Shown here piece by piece: positions 27,312 through 36,377 of a stretch of 64,000 bases of DNA (position 1 is the stretch's first letter; each line of letters begins with the position of its first letter). Origin of the DNA: Cohnella faecalis (GTDB taxonomy: Bacteria; Bacillota; Bacilli; Paenibacillales; Paenibacillaceae); the NCBI RefSeq assembly GCF_003570905.1, contig NZ_QXJM01000039.1, forward strand, positions 1,364,001-1,428,000. Reading direction: 5' to 3'. Under the pieces are notes generated by a model. The model worked only from the letters and a program-made list of their open reading frames with translations, was not told the DNA's origin and searched no databases. Position numbers and translations under genes: made by a program.

Positions 27312-27911
27312 ATGTCTACTAAGCTTCTCATCCTGGGACTGTTGATGGAGCGGGATCGGCATCCTTACGAAATCCGACAGGTCATTCGGGAGCGGAACTG
27401 GAACGTCGTATTTCTGATTCGCGACGGATCGCTGTATTACGCGGTCGACCAGATGCGCGACGACGGAATGATCGAGGCGGCGGAAGTGATACCGGTTCCG
27501 GGCGACAACAGGCCGGACAAAACGGTGTACCGTATTACGGAAAAAGGAAAAGCCGCCTTCCTGAAGCTTCTGCACGCTCAATTCGAACAGACGGCTTACC
27601 CGCAGCACCCGTTTTTTCCCGCTCTTCCATTCGTAAGGCATGGGGATTCGCAGAAGGTGGCGGAGAGCGCGGCGAAGCAGCTAGAGGCTTGCGAATGCCG
27701 GATAGAAAGAATGAATGCCGTGCTGGAGCTTAAGCAGCAGTATCTCCCCAGAGGCTCCATTCACCTCATGCGCGGAATTATCCGGTTCAGCGAGGCGGAG
27801 CGCGATTGGCTAAAAGACGTGCTGGCCGATGCGGAGTCGGGGGGGCTCGAGGATGCTGGCATGTCATTCGAGCTGCTGCTGAAGATGCAGGACGAGTGGA
27901 AAACAAAATAA
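27312..27911 (+). CDS. PadR-family transcriptional regulator
   Basis: A 199-residue two-domain PadR. The N-terminal winged helix contains LLILGLLMERDRHPYEIRQVI, DGSLYYAVDQMRDDGMIEA and YRITEKGKAAF. The C-terminal domain is a long helical dimerisation region (Vir-type PadR). It is encoded just after the efflux pump, following TAGGAGTG, and probably represses the operon through the two palindromes upstream of the pump. Confidence 0.9.
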   Translation: MSTKLLILGLLMERDRHPYEIRQVIRERNWNVVFLIRDGSLYYAVDQMRDDGMIEAAEVIPVPGDNRPDKTVYRITEKGKAAFLKLLHAQFEQTAYPQHPFFPALPFVRHGDSQKVAESAAKQLEACECRIERMNAVLELKQQYLPRGSIHLMRGIIRFSEAERDWLKDVLADAESGGLEDAGMSFELLLKMQDEWKTK

Positions 27912-27917
27912 CCGTCG

Positions 27918-27961
27918 AAATCGCCTTCATCTGGAATGTCTTCCTGGTGCTAGGCGATTTT
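27918..27961 (+). terminator. Terminator after padR
   Basis: AAATCGCCT pairs with AGGCGATTT around a loop of about 26 bases; the T tract is short. Confidence 0.6.
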
Positions 27962-28101
27962 GGCGTTCGGGGTCTATTAAATTTTTGTAAAGTCGCCTGC
28001 TGCGCCCCAATTGGATTATAAAGCGAAAAGGAATAGCGGAAGGGATGTCGAATGTTTTCGGTCAAACGATAGCCCAAACGGGCGGGAGGACGAACGAAAA
28101 G

Positions 28102-29364
28102 ATGCAGGACGATCGCAAAGCGGTCAAGTCATGGATTATGTACGATTGGGCGAATTCGGCGTTCGCCACGACGATCATGGCGGCGGTCATGCCGATCTAC
28201 TTCGTCTCGGAAGCCATCGGTGGAACCGACGCAGGCTGGGGCTTCACCCAGACGGCGGCCGCGATCGTCATCGCGCTCTTGTCGCCGCTGCTCGGAGCGA
28301 TTGCGGACCATTCGGGCAACAAAAAGGCGTTTTTGAAGTTTTTCATGTTCGTAGGCGCCGCAGCCAGCATTCTTCTCGCCGTACCCGGCAAAGATGACGT
28401 GCTGCTTGCATCGGCGATCGTCATACTCGGTATGATCGGCTTCGGCGCGGGAAATACGTTCTACGACGCTATGCTCAACGACGTCGCTTCTCCCGGCAAT
28501 CGAGAACGGATAAGCGCGAACGGCTATGCGATGGGGTACCTCGGAGGCGGCGTTCTGCTGGCGTTTAATATTGTCATCATCCAAAAGCCGGAGCTTGTAG
28601 GACTCGCCGACAGCGCGGCCGGGTCCCGGATTTCTTTCATATCCGTCGGAATATGGTGGCTCGTCTTCTCGATTCCGTTATTCCGCAACGTTACGGAGAC
28701 GAAGAAAGCCGCGCAGGAGCGCTTCGGCAAGAAAGTCCGGGAGGGGCTGGCGCGTCTTCGGGTCACCTTTTCCGAAATACGCCAATACCCGGAATTGTGG
28801 AAGTTCATGATCGCTTATTGGTTTTTCTTCGACGGCGTCAATACCGTCATCGTTATGGCGACCAGCTACGGCAAGACGATCGGCATAGATACGGGTCCGC
28901 TCATTACCGCTCTGCTGCTGACACAGTTCATCGGCTTTCCCGCTACTTGGCTATTCGGAAAGCTGGCGGACAAGATAGGACCGAAGCGGATGCTGTACGG
29001 CTCTCAGGCGATGTATATCGTTATCGTCGTGCTCGGATTTTTCATGCAGAATGCGACGCACTTCTATATTCTCGCCGCGCTTGTCGGTCTGGTGCAGGGG
29101 GGCTCGCAGGCAACCGCGAGATCCATCTACAGCCGACTGATTCCCAATGGAAGAGCGGCCGAATTCAATGGGTTCCTATCGTTCACGAGCCGGTTCTTCT
29201 CGTTCGGCGGCCCGCTCGTCTTCGCTTTGGTGAAGGTGTTCACCGATTCCAGCAGGTACGCGATATTAGCGGTCGCTTTCTTTTTCGTCATGGGCATGCT
29301 CCTGCTTTCTTTCGTCAATACGGCCAAAGGCGAGAGGGAGGCCGAGGGGCGGACGGTTTTGTAA
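28102..29364 (+). CDS. UMF1-type (Atg22-like) MFS transporter
   Basis: About 420 residues with 12 helices and the UMF1 hallmark SWIMYDWANSAFATTIMAAVMP at the start of helix 1. Related bacterial proteins (YxiO-like) are of unknown substrate. ATG 28102 follows GGGAGG 12 bases upstream; ATG 28045 in the same frame, next to GGAAGGG, would add 19 residues. It is preceded by the padR terminator and is probably a single-gene unit. Confidence 0.83.
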   Translation: MQDDRKAVKSWIMYDWANSAFATTIMAAVMPIYFVSEAIGGTDAGWGFTQTAAAIVIALLSPLLGAIADHSGNKKAFLKFFMFVGAAASILLAVPGKDDVLLASAIVILGMIGFGAGNTFYDAMLNDVASPGNRERISANGYAMGYLGGGVLLAFNIVIIQKPELVGLADSAAGSRISFISVGIWWLVFSIPLFRNVTETKKAAQERFGKKVREGLARLRVTFSEIRQYPELWKFMIAYWFFFDGVNTVIVMATSYGKTIGIDTGPLITALLLTQFIGFPATWLFGKLADKIGPKRMLYGSQAMYIVIVVLGFFMQNATHFYILAALVGLVQGGSQATARSIYSRLIPNGRAAEFNGFLSFTSRFFSFGGPLVFALVKVFTDSSRYAILAVAFFFVMGMLLLSFVNTAKGEREAEGRTVL

Positions 29365-29461
29365 AAAGCGCAGCAGCCGCCCGAACGACCGGTTCGCCTT
29401 TGAATAGGATGAGAGAAGCTTTTTGATATTTTTCTCGCACCTATAGGAGGCGATCGGCAGC

Positions 29462-30283
29462 TTGACTCGCGAATTTCAGACGATTTACTTGGATTACAAG
29501 GTGACGCCGACTCCGAGGTTCGGTTGGGAGAAAAAGCCGCACGGAAAGCTGCACGCGATCATCGATCGCGGCCGCGAGATGTACGCCGAGCGCTTGAGCA
29601 CCTTTCGGACGTTAGCGGAGCCGCTCTCCCGAATCGCGATGCGGGAGGATCAGGCTCGCTCCGACCGGCCCTATTGGAGAAATCCATGGTTTACCGGACT
29701 GGACGCCTTGGCGCTATACGGGCTGCTGTCCGAATGCAAGCCGCAACGCTATTATGAGATCGGATCGGGCAACACGACCAAGTTCGCGAAGCAAGCCGTT
29801 CGGGACGGGCAGCTCGGTACGTATATGGTATCGATAGACCCGGAGCCTAGAACGGAAATTGACGCGTTGTGCGACAAGGTCATCCGCCAGCCGCTTGAGG
29901 ACACGGATTTGACGCTGTTCGACGAGCTGGAAGCGGGAGATTTTCTGTTCGTGGACAGCAGCCATCGGTCTTTCATGAATAGCGACGTGACGGTCGTGTT
30001 CATGGAAGTGCTGCCTCGGCTGAAGCCGGGAGTCTATGTTCATTTTCACGATATTTTCCTTCCGCATGATTACCCGGCTGCCTGGGCCAAAACGTACTAT
30101 AACGAACAATACGTATTGGCTGCGGCTTTGCTGGCGGAAGGGACAACGTTCGAAATCGTTCTCCCCAACCAATTCATCGTCCAGGATTCGGAGCTAAGAG
30201 CTTTGCTGCTGCCGGTTTGGGAGCGGCTTGGCGCTCCCGATTTGGACAACGTCGGCGGATCGTTCTGGCTGCGCACGCGTTGA
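29462..30283 (+). CDS. Class I SAM-dependent methyltransferase-like protein
   Basis: A 273-residue protein of the Methyltransf_24 type. YYEIGSGNTTKFAKQAV is the SAM-binding motif I; SIDPEP, DFLFVDSSHRSF and LPRLKPGVYVHFHDIFLPHDYP are the following strands. The family often acts near glycosyltransferase loci on sugars or small molecules. TTG 29462 follows AGGAGG with 11-base spacing. It lies just upstream of the glyco-collagen region, but the terminator at 30.4 kb separates them. Confidence 0.82.
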   Translation: MTREFQTIYLDYKVTPTPRFGWEKKPHGKLHAIIDRGREMYAERLSTFRTLAEPLSRIAMREDQARSDRPYWRNPWFTGLDALALYGLLSECKPQRYYEIGSGNTTKFAKQAVRDGQLGTYMVSIDPEPRTEIDALCDKVIRQPLEDTDLTLFDELEAGDFLFVDSSHRSFMNSDVTVVFMEVLPRLKPGVYVHFHDIFLPHDYPAAWAKTYYNEQYVLAAALLAEGTTFEIVLPNQFIVQDSELRALLLPVWERLGAPDLDNVGGSFWLRTR

Positions 30284-30411
30284 TGATTTGGCCGCTGCTT
30301 GACCGTGAACGCGCAGATTAAGTCAGGCGCACCGGCGTGGCGGACGGCTGCTGGAGATGTGAGAAAGAGTCTTATAAGTCAGGCGGCACCGAGGGCTCCA
30401 GTCAACCAAGA

Positions 30412-30460
30412 CCAAAAAAAATGGCGGTACAGGAGCAGCCTCCTGTCCGCCATTTTTTGG
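30412..30460. terminator. Bidirectional terminator
   Basis: AAAAAATGGCGG-TACAGGA pairs with TCCTGTCCGCCATTTTTT. It separates the methyltransferase gene from the minus-strand surface-protein operon. Before it, 30284-30411 holds two AAGTCAGGCG-type elements 56 bases apart and nothing else recognisable. Confidence 0.9.
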
Positions 30461-30491
30461 CTTGCGCCACAGTCTTCATTTTCGCGGCCGC

Positions 30492-30800
30492 TCATGTTAG
30501 ATGCTGCGGGAAAGCGTCAAGAACCGAATTCAGCTTCATTTGCAGCAGCACTTCCTTAAGGACGACTTCATTCAAGGTAGCGCGCACGTCTTTATTAATA
30601 TGGAGCACCTCGCCGATGGAGCCGGGATGCGTCGTTCCCGGAAGCGTGCCCAGGATGAACTGGATTTTTTCCGCTTCCGCGTTCATGATGTGGGCCAGGC
30701 TGATTTCCTCCAAAGCGATGGATACGAGAAGCAAATTGACGGCGTCCTTCGTCGTTACATTGATCGTCGGCGTGATGTTCGGAACATTCGGTAAGGACAT
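30492..30800 (-). CDS. Small IPNITP-domain protein (collagen-leader paralogue)
   Basis: A 102-residue protein opening MSLPNVPNITPTINVTTKDA and containing NLLLVSIALEEISLAHIMNAEAEKIQFILGTLPG. The same domain forms the N-terminus of the collagen-like proteins at 42244 and 47319 and the whole of the protein at 45029. It has no collagen tail. A role as a spore-surface anchor or basal-layer subunit is inferred from its paralogues. It is the last gene of a five-gene minus-strand cluster that includes a glycosyltransferase. Confidence 0.75.
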   Translation of the reverse strand: MSLPNVPNITPTINVTTKDAVNLLLVSIALEEISLAHIMNAEAEKIQFILGTLPGTTHPGSIGEVLHINKDVRATLNEVVLKEVLLQMKLNSVLDAFPQHLT

Positions 30801-30804
30801 CGGG

Positions 30805-31119
30805 TTACCTCCTTGTTATCGTCGTACCTTTGGTGAACATCGATTCGGGAAGCGTCGGCGAAGGGAAGAAGAGCGTGAACGTTCCCTTCGCAGGCAAGGC
30901 TATGGTTTTCCCGTAACCGGCGTAAGGCGCGGGTGCCATCGCTTTGCGCGGCTTTGTCCGAAGAAGCATCGTCTCCGTCTCGGCGAGCAGCATTCGGAGG
31001 GGAGACTCGTACGCGGAAAGTGAAAGATGTCGGCAGGAAGCCTGCAGCCGCGTTATGCTGTTTTTCATCCGCTCGGCGGCGGCATACAGCTGTTGGTTGA
31101 TGTCATGCTCATCTTCCAT
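30805..31119 (-). CDS. Hypothetical small protein in the IPNITP cluster
   Basis: A 104-residue protein. A helical N-terminal half (DINQQLYAAAERMKNSITRLQ) is followed by a basic, proline-rich stretch and a short beta-like tail (LPAKGTFTLFFPSPTLPES). It overlaps the upstream gene by 11 bases and ends four bases before the next, so it is part of the operon. No family was recognised. Confidence 0.6.
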   Translation of the reverse strand: MEDEHDINQQLYAAAERMKNSITRLQASCRHLSLSAYESPLRMLLAETETMLLRTKPRKAMAPAPYAGYGKTIALPAKGTFTLFFPSPTLPESMFTKGTTITRR

Positions 31120-31525
31120 ATCCGTCCCCCGACTCGTCCATCAGACGTTTGCTTAGCTCGACCATCCGAACGAGCAGCTTTTGCTTCTCGACGAGCAGCT
31201 CCAGCATCCGGGTTACTCCGTTCTGAAAATCGTTGATTTGCTGGTTCGTCGGAGCGGTAGGATAGTTGCCCTCACTGCCTGTGAAAGCTTCTATTTGACC
31301 GGCTTGCGCATGGATCAGATGGGAAATGGCCGCTTCCTCCGTCGCGACGGCGTCCAGCAGCCTGGTGAACGCTTCCTTGCTCGATCGGCTATCCGGAAAG
31401 GTGAGGCGCTCGCGGTTCATCGTATTTCGTTCCGCCTCCGTCGCGAAGTCGGACATTTTCAATTCTTCGCGGGCCGCCGCCTCGCGTTCGTCCTCTCGCT
31501 CTTGAGGTATCCCATTGACACCCAT
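31109..31525 (-). CDS. Hypothetical helical protein distantly like the IPNITP domain
   Basis: A 138-residue, strongly charged helical protein. LLDAVATEEAAISHLIHAQAGQIEAFTG matches the pattern of the helical core of the IPNITP domain (LLxSIAxEExxLSHIxNAExEKIQ), although the IPNITP leader is missing. This suggests a diverged paralogue with a new N-terminus (about 50 residues rich in Glu and Arg). It is in operon with its neighbours. Confidence 0.65.
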   Translation of the reverse strand: MGVNGIPQEREDEREAAAREELKMSDFATEAERNTMNRERLTFPDSRSSKEAFTRLLDAVATEEAAISHLIHAQAGQIEAFTGSEGNYPTAPTNQQINDFQNGVTRMLELLVEKQKLLVRMVELSKRLMDESGDGYGR

Positions 31526-31556
31526 GCGCTCCCCTCCTTACCGGCGACTACGGTTT

Positions 31557-31928
31557 CTACAGACAGTCATCGTCGAATTCCTCATCGATAAAATCGCCTT
31601 TATCGATCGGAGGCTCGTTGTTGTACGGGGAACAATCCTCGGTTAGGGCAATGAGCCGGTCAAGCCGCTTAAGCGCAATCCATTGCTTCATCGTTATTCC
31701 TTCCATGAACTGCGACACCGAATCGTTAAATTGAATGAACTCTCGGCAATGGACATGGTGCTTCCGGCCGACATGATGAACGAAGGCTTGCATCTCCTCC
31801 GCTTCCGCGTTGATCAAGTGCGATAACGCCAGCTCATCCATCGCGATCGAGCTGAGCAGTAGAGAGATCGTCTGATCCTTGGATATCGAAATGAGCGGAG
31901 TTATATTCGGAATGGATGGCTGAGACAA
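31557..31928 (-). CDS. IPNITP-domain protein with acidic tail
   Basis: A 123-residue protein starting MSQPSIPNITPLISISKDQ, then LLLSSIAMDELALSHLINAEAEEMQAF. The GTLPG block of the paralogues is replaced by HHVGRKHHVHC, and the end is very acidic (FIDEEFDDDC). The histidines and the terminal Cys suggest a metal-binding or cross-linking variant, which is speculation. It sits directly after the glycosyltransferase gene. Confidence 0.7.
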   Translation of the reverse strand: MSQPSIPNITPLISISKDQTISLLLSSIAMDELALSHLINAEAEEMQAFVHHVGRKHHVHCREFIQFNDSVSQFMEGITMKQWIALKRLDRLIALTEDCSPYNNEPPIDKGDFIDEEFDDDCL

Positions 31929-31978
31929 AAGGGCTCACCTGCTTTCAAGGTTGGTACCGCGTCCGTACGTGCGTTTAG

Positions 31979-33187
31979 TTAGTTGAAGAGGGGGTCTTTT
32001 GCTCTGACCGGGGCGGCTTTTATGAGAGCTTCCAGCTGTTCTGTGCTTAGTCTTGCATCTTCAGCCAACGAAGAGATAACGTCGATGCGGTGCTTGTCGG
32101 CTACGCGGTTAAGCGCATGAAGCGGCGGAGAGTAGGAGTGACGCATCCGGACGGCTTCATGATAGGATTGAACGGCTTCGTCGTATCGCCCTTTTTTCTC
32201 GAGACATAATCCGAGGTTGTACGCAGCGGCATAGCTTCCCGTTCCTTGCTGGACCAAATATTCCGATTGTCGTTCTCCAAGCGCGAGACATTCGTTGAAA
32301 TGGTTAACCGCCTTATCGTATGCCTGTCTGCTCATGCAGATGAGTCCCATGTCATAATGCAGCTCGGCATAATCCGGGTAAATCCGCAATGCCGCCTGCA
32401 AGCCGCGAGTGGAGTCGTTCTTCGTCAGATACCGCGCGAAAATGTGATACTTGAGCTTATATAGAAAAGAAGGAGGGACGCGGTACCCCAGATCGAGAAA
32501 CAGGCGAATCGACTGATTGAGATGCTGAACCGCCTCTTCGTGCAGGTGAGCACGGTAGCATTCGCAAGCCATATGATAGGCGGTGAAGGGGCTTTTGGCG
32601 ATTGAGGGCGCCGGGTCGTTCTTAGCCGCTTTCATCTTGTGCTTCTGCAGCAGGCCGGTTGTCGGCGCGTGGTGGATACGGACGGCCAGGGAGCCGAATT
32701 TGTTCAGAGCTTCGGCGCTTGCCATTTTTTCTTCAAAGTTCAGCATACCGTGAATTTTCCCCGTGAATCGGAAGCCGCTGCCGTTGCGAAAAAGCCGTGT
32801 GCGGGCGAATTCGCGGCCTTGCGCTGCCGTTCCATCTTTGGAAGGATGCAGAACGACAGGCAGCAGCATTAATTCCTTGTCTTCTTCGTATAAGGCATCA
32901 CGGAGCTTATAACGATCCTGAGGGTCCAAATATTCGTCCGGGCTGGTATGCAAAATCCAATCTCCGGTGGCGAGCTCCAGCCCGAAATTGTGGGCGTCCG
33001 AATTCAAGCCGTTGCCCGAATAGTCCAGCACGTTGGCGCCGCACGATAGAGCGATTTCCTTCGTTCGGTCGGTTGAGCCCAAGTCGACGACGATGAGTTC
33101 ATCCGCGATGAACTTCACGCTCGTCAAGCAGCGCTCAATCGTATTTTCCTGGTTGAAGGAGACAGCAAGGAGCGATAGTTTGTTCAA
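31979..33187 (-). CDS. Family 2 glycosyltransferase with TPR domain
   Basis: A 402-residue cytoplasmic glycosyltransferase. The GT2 domain opens LSLLAVSFNQENTIERCL and has ELIVVDLGSTDRT and WILHTSPDEYLDP, where the usual DxD is SPDE. TPR repeats follow (about 255-390, LHYDMGLICMSRQAYDKAVNHF and AAYNLGLCLEKKGRYDEAV). TTG at 33187 is chosen because GAGGTGG lies nine bases upstream and the protein then begins as its paralogues do; the longer frame runs into array 3 and is not coding. It probably glycosylates the nearby collagen-like or IPNITP proteins. Confidence 0.85.
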   Translation of the reverse strand: MNKLSLLAVSFNQENTIERCLTSVKFIADELIVVDLGSTDRTKEIALSCGANVLDYSGNGLNSDAHNFGLELATGDWILHTSPDEYLDPQDRYKLRDALYEEDKELMLLPVVLHPSKDGTAAQGREFARTRLFRNGSGFRFTGKIHGMLNFEEKMASAEALNKFGSLAVRIHHAPTTGLLQKHKMKAAKNDPAPSIAKSPFTAYHMACECYRAHLHEEAVQHLNQSIRLFLDLGYRVPPSFLYKLKYHIFARYLTKNDSTRGLQAALRIYPDYAELHYDMGLICMSRQAYDKAVNHFNECLALGERQSEYLVQQGTGSYAAAYNLGLCLEKKGRYDEAVQSYHEAVRMRHSYSPPLHALNRVADKHRIDVISSLAEDARLSTEQLEALIKAAPVRAKDPLFN

Positions 33188-33298
33188 GACAGCCACCACC
33201 TCGGGAGCGCGTGGAAAGACAAAAAAAACATAGACATCTTGAACATATGCGGGGTTTGCGGGCTGCATGCCGGAATGGAGTAAAAATGGCGGGGGTTC

Positions 33299-33645
33299 TT
33301 TGTGACGCATTTGAGCATATCGGAGGCTGTCCGGCGGGTAGTCGGGGAGTAAATGTGACGCATTCGAGCACAACGGAGGCTGACGGCGGGTGGTCGGGGA
33401 GTAAATGTGACGCGTTCGAGCACAACGAAAGCTGTCGGCGGGTAGTCGGGGAGTGGTTGTGATGCATTCGAGCACAACGGAGGCTGACGGTGGGTAGACG
33501 GGGAGTAAATGTGATGCATTCGAGCACAACGGAGGCTGTTGGCGGGTAGCTGAGGAGTAGTTGTGACGCATTCGAGCACAACGGAGGCTGTCGGCGGTTA
33601 GTCGGGGAGTAGTTGTGACACGTTCGATCACAACGGAGGGGAATC
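33299..33645. repeat. Tandem array 3: 52-bp unit, six copies plus a partial
   Basis: Units start at 33302, 33355, 33407, 33459, 33511, 33563 and 33615. The step is 52 apart from one 53. Each carries GTGACGCATTCGAGCACAA with TTGTG-N11-CACAA arms, then CGGAGGCTG, GGCGGGTAG and GGGGAGTA. It shares the TTGTGACGCA element with array 2. It lies upstream of the glycosyltransferase gene and downstream of the CDP-sugar operon. Since 52 is not divisible by three, the long frames here in several phases are accidental. Confidence 0.93.
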
Positions 33646-33660
33646 ACTTTCCGCCGGATA

Positions 33661-35427
33661 TTAGCTATCCAGCGGATCGATGATCATCGTTCGCTTAAGC
33701 TCGTCGCGTTCGAGGAAGGGCGACATGTCTTCCAATGGGCGGCCTACGGTCAGCTTCGGGTTGACTGTCGTAGTTAGGTCCAATCGGACGTCCACCAGGA
33801 CACAACCCTCTTGACTAAGCGCGTGCGCGATAACCGCGTCGGCTGCCTCCCAGCCGTCCAGCCGATAAGCGTTCCAGCCGTAAGCTTGGGCAATGGCGAC
33901 GAGGTCCGGGCAGCCATAGCCGACGACGGTAGATTGGTGCCGTCCGTCGAAGTACATATCCTGAAACTGCCGAACCATGCCGAGATGCCGGTTGTTCATG
34001 ACGAACAGCTTGACGGGCAGTCGATGACGAAGCACCGTATCCAGCTCTTGAATGTTGACCTGAAGGCCGCCGTCGCCCAAGATGGCGATCACGCGGCTGC
34101 CGACAGCCGCCTTAGCCGCGCCAAGCGCGGCGGGAAGGCCGAAGCCCATCGCGCCCATGCCGCCTGCATTAAGCAGCCGTTGTCCGGGGCGAAGCCGGAA
34201 CGATTGGCTGGCCCACATTTGATGCTGGCCGACATCCAGGCAGACGATGTCTCCGTCCGACGAGCGCTCCGCCAACAATTCCATAAAAAGATTCGGATCG
34301 ATTCCATCCGAAGCGACGGAAGGGTTTCGCGTCGGGTAGCGGTCTCGCCAACCGTTCAGCGCTTCGTGCCATGCCGCATAGGCAGGCCATTCCGTCGATT
34401 GTGCGGCATCGCACAATGCGCTCAAGAAAGCTTTGGCATCGCAGCGTATCGCCAGATCGGCTTTGACTTTGCGGTTCAATTCCGCCACGTCGATGTCGAC
34501 ATGGACGACGACGGCCCCGCGAGCGAACGTCTCCGGACGGGTGCCCGTCTGCCGCGTGTCGAGTCTGGAGCCGATAACGAGGAGGACGTCGCAGTTGGCC
34601 ACTGCCAAGTTGCTGTATCGATGTCCGTACGATCCAATCAGCCCGAAGCTTAGCTTCTGATCGAAGGGGATAGCGTCCAAGCCCAACAGCGAGGAGACGC
34701 AAGGAATACCGGAAAAATCGGCGAACGTGCGCGCAAGCTCGGCAGCCCCGGAAGCCCGAACTCCCCCTCCGACAAGCATCAACGGTCTATCGGCTCGAAT
34801 AAGCAGATCCATCGCTTGATCGACCAACCGGCCGTCCAGAACGGGCAAGGCGGATTCATATTCGCGATATTCATTCGAATCATAGAACGATTCCAGCCGC
34901 TCCGGGTCAATGTCGGCTCTCTGGACGTTCATCGGAAGGTCGAGCAGAACGGGGCCGGGCCGCCCCTTTTGCGCCGTATGAACAGCTTTTTCCAAGGCGA
35001 ACCGAATTCGGCCCGGATCGGTGACGAGCTCGGCCCACTTCGTAATCGGTTTTGCGATCCCTACGATGTCCGTCTCCTGAAAGCCGAGCTGACGAATGGG
35101 AAGCTCGAATTTGAACTCGAACGTATTCACTTGACCGGTAATGAACAAGCAAGGAACCGAATCAAAAAAGCAGCTGCCTATTCCCGTCAGCAAATTCAGC
35201 GCGCCGGGACCGCTCGTAGCCATCGCGGCTCCAAGCGAACCGTTCGTCCGGGCGTAAGCCTCCGCTGCGAAAGCGGCCGCCTGCTCGTGATGGACGGAGA
35301 CGCATTCGACGTCCGGTCGTGCTCCTGCGGAATCGAGCAGATGAGTAATCGCTCCGCCTGTCATCTCGAAAATATGATTAACGCCGCGACTGGCGAGAAA
35401 ATCGATAACGTAATCGGACAATTTCAC
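33661..35427 (-). CDS. TPP-dependent acetolactate-synthase-like enzyme, YerE-type candidate
   Basis: A 588-residue thiamine-diphosphate enzyme with catalytic glutamate E48 in HHEQAAAFAAEAYAR and the TPP/Mg motif GDGGLQVNIQELDTVLR...NNRHLGMV. It is not beside ilv genes. It is the last gene of an operon with CDP-glucose dehydratase and 3-dehydratase. In Yersinia the TPP enzyme YerE, in the same kind of operon, adds a two-carbon unit from pyruvate to CDP-3,6-dideoxy-4-keto-glucose to start yersiniose. That function is inferred here. GTG 35427 follows AGGAGG. Confidence 0.85.
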   Translation of the reverse strand: MKLSDYVIDFLASRGVNHIFEMTGGAITHLLDSAGARPDVECVSVHHEQAAAFAAEAYARTNGSLGAAMATSGPGALNLLTGIGSCFFDSVPCLFITGQVNTFEFKFELPIRQLGFQETDIVGIAKPITKWAELVTDPGRIRFALEKAVHTAQKGRPGPVLLDLPMNVQRADIDPERLESFYDSNEYREYESALPVLDGRLVDQAMDLLIRADRPLMLVGGGVRASGAAELARTFADFSGIPCVSSLLGLDAIPFDQKLSFGLIGSYGHRYSNLAVANCDVLLVIGSRLDTRQTGTRPETFARGAVVVHVDIDVAELNRKVKADLAIRCDAKAFLSALCDAAQSTEWPAYAAWHEALNGWRDRYPTRNPSVASDGIDPNLFMELLAERSSDGDIVCLDVGQHQMWASQSFRLRPGQRLLNAGGMGAMGFGLPAALGAAKAAVGSRVIAILGDGGLQVNIQELDTVLRHRLPVKLFVMNNRHLGMVRQFQDMYFDGRHQSTVVGYGCPDLVAIAQAYGWNAYRLDGWEAADAVIAHALSQEGCVLVDVRLDLTTTVNPKLTVGRPLEDMSPFLERDELKRTMIIDPLDS

Positions 35428-35444
35428 GGATGTTCCTCCTGACG

Positions 35445-36377
35445 TCAGAGGTAATCGTTCATGCGCGAGTGAATCCACTCCACCGTGCTTTCTAGCCCGG
35501 TCTCCAAGTCGTACATCGGTTCCCATAAGAAGAGCCGCTTCATTCTGGTCGTGTCTGCGGTCCATATCGCCGATTCCGTCCGCCTTGGCGCGAGAGATCC
35601 CCAGGAAGGCTGCGACTCGACTCCGATGATTTGATAGAGGATGCTCACGACTTCGCCGATCGAGTACTGCACGCCGGAGCCCAGATTAACGATTTCACCC
35701 GACGGAACCGGCCCTGCCAGCATAATTTCGCAAATGTCCAGCACGTCTTCGATGTAAATATAATCCCGAACCGACGAGGGGGTCAGGACGGACGGCGTTT
35801 GCCGGCGAAGCAGCTTGCTGACGACATAAGGGATAAGCCGCTGCGGATCGTCGAAAGGGCCGTAAGGGGAAAACAGGCGAAGCGTAACGACGGGAAGTCC
35901 GGTTTCCACGGCGCGGGAACGGCAGTAAAGCGTCGCTGCCGCCTTGGATACCGAGTAGGCTCCGATCGGCTCCAGCAGCACATTTTCGCTCATCGGCGTA
36001 TCTTTCACTCCGTATTCGGAAGAGCTCCCGAAATGAACGAAAGCCTCGAATCCGGTCCTCTCGCAAGCACCTAGCAAATGCATCGTGCCGAATAAATTAG
36101 AGAGAAAAGCCCGCTTGACATGCTGCTGAAAAGAGAACCCTCCGTAACAGGCCGCGTGGAATACGTATTCCGGCCGAATTCCGGTTACCGCCCGAACGAC
36201 CGCATCCTCGTCCTCAAGATCGACATGATGTTCGATCAGCTTCGGAGCAATCGACTCGATTCTCCATCGATTGGACGAGGGCCGGGTGAAAATATGAACC
36301 TCAAGGTCGAGAGCGGCCATACGATGCGCGATCGCCGCTCCGATGAATCCCGTCGCTCCGGTAATCAGGATCCGCAT
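35445..36377 (-). CDS. NAD-dependent epimerase/dehydratase-type sugar enzyme
   Basis: A 310-residue extended SDR with GATGFIG (7-13), the catalytic serine region FGSSSEYG, YSVSK (about 150-154) and a sugar-nucleotide-binding C-terminal half (RDYIYIEDVLD). It overlaps the preceding dehydratase gene by 13 bases and is followed 17 bases later by the TPP enzyme. It could be the ketoreductase (YerF-like) or a C4 reductase/epimerase that finishes the CDP-sugar. The exact reaction cannot be read from sequence. Confidence 0.85.
   Translation of the reverse strand: MRILITGATGFIGAAIAHRMAALDLEVHIFTRPSSNRWRIESIAPKLIEHHVDLEDEDAVVRAVTGIRPEYVFHAACYGGFSFQQHVKRAFLSNLFGTMHLLGACERTGFEAFVHFGSSSEYGVKDTPMSENVLLEPIGAYSVSKAAATLYCRSRAVETGLPVVTLRLFSPYGPFDDPQRLIPYVVSKLLRRQTPSVLTPSSVRDYIYIEDVLDICEIMLAGPVPSGEIVNLGSGVQYSIGEVVSILYQIIGVESQPSWGSLAPRRTESAIWTADTTRMKRLFLWEPMYDLETGLESTVEWIHSRMNDYL

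Noticed and set aside
30319..30390. Pair of AAGTCAGGCG elements 56 bp apart as a further tandem array
   Set aside because: Only two copies of a short match and a different spacing; too little to call a member of the 51-bp class.
33188..33631. N-terminal extension of the glycosyltransferase into array 3
   Set aside because: The extension is translated array sequence. TTG 33187 has a ribosome binding site and gives a start like the paralogous enzymes.
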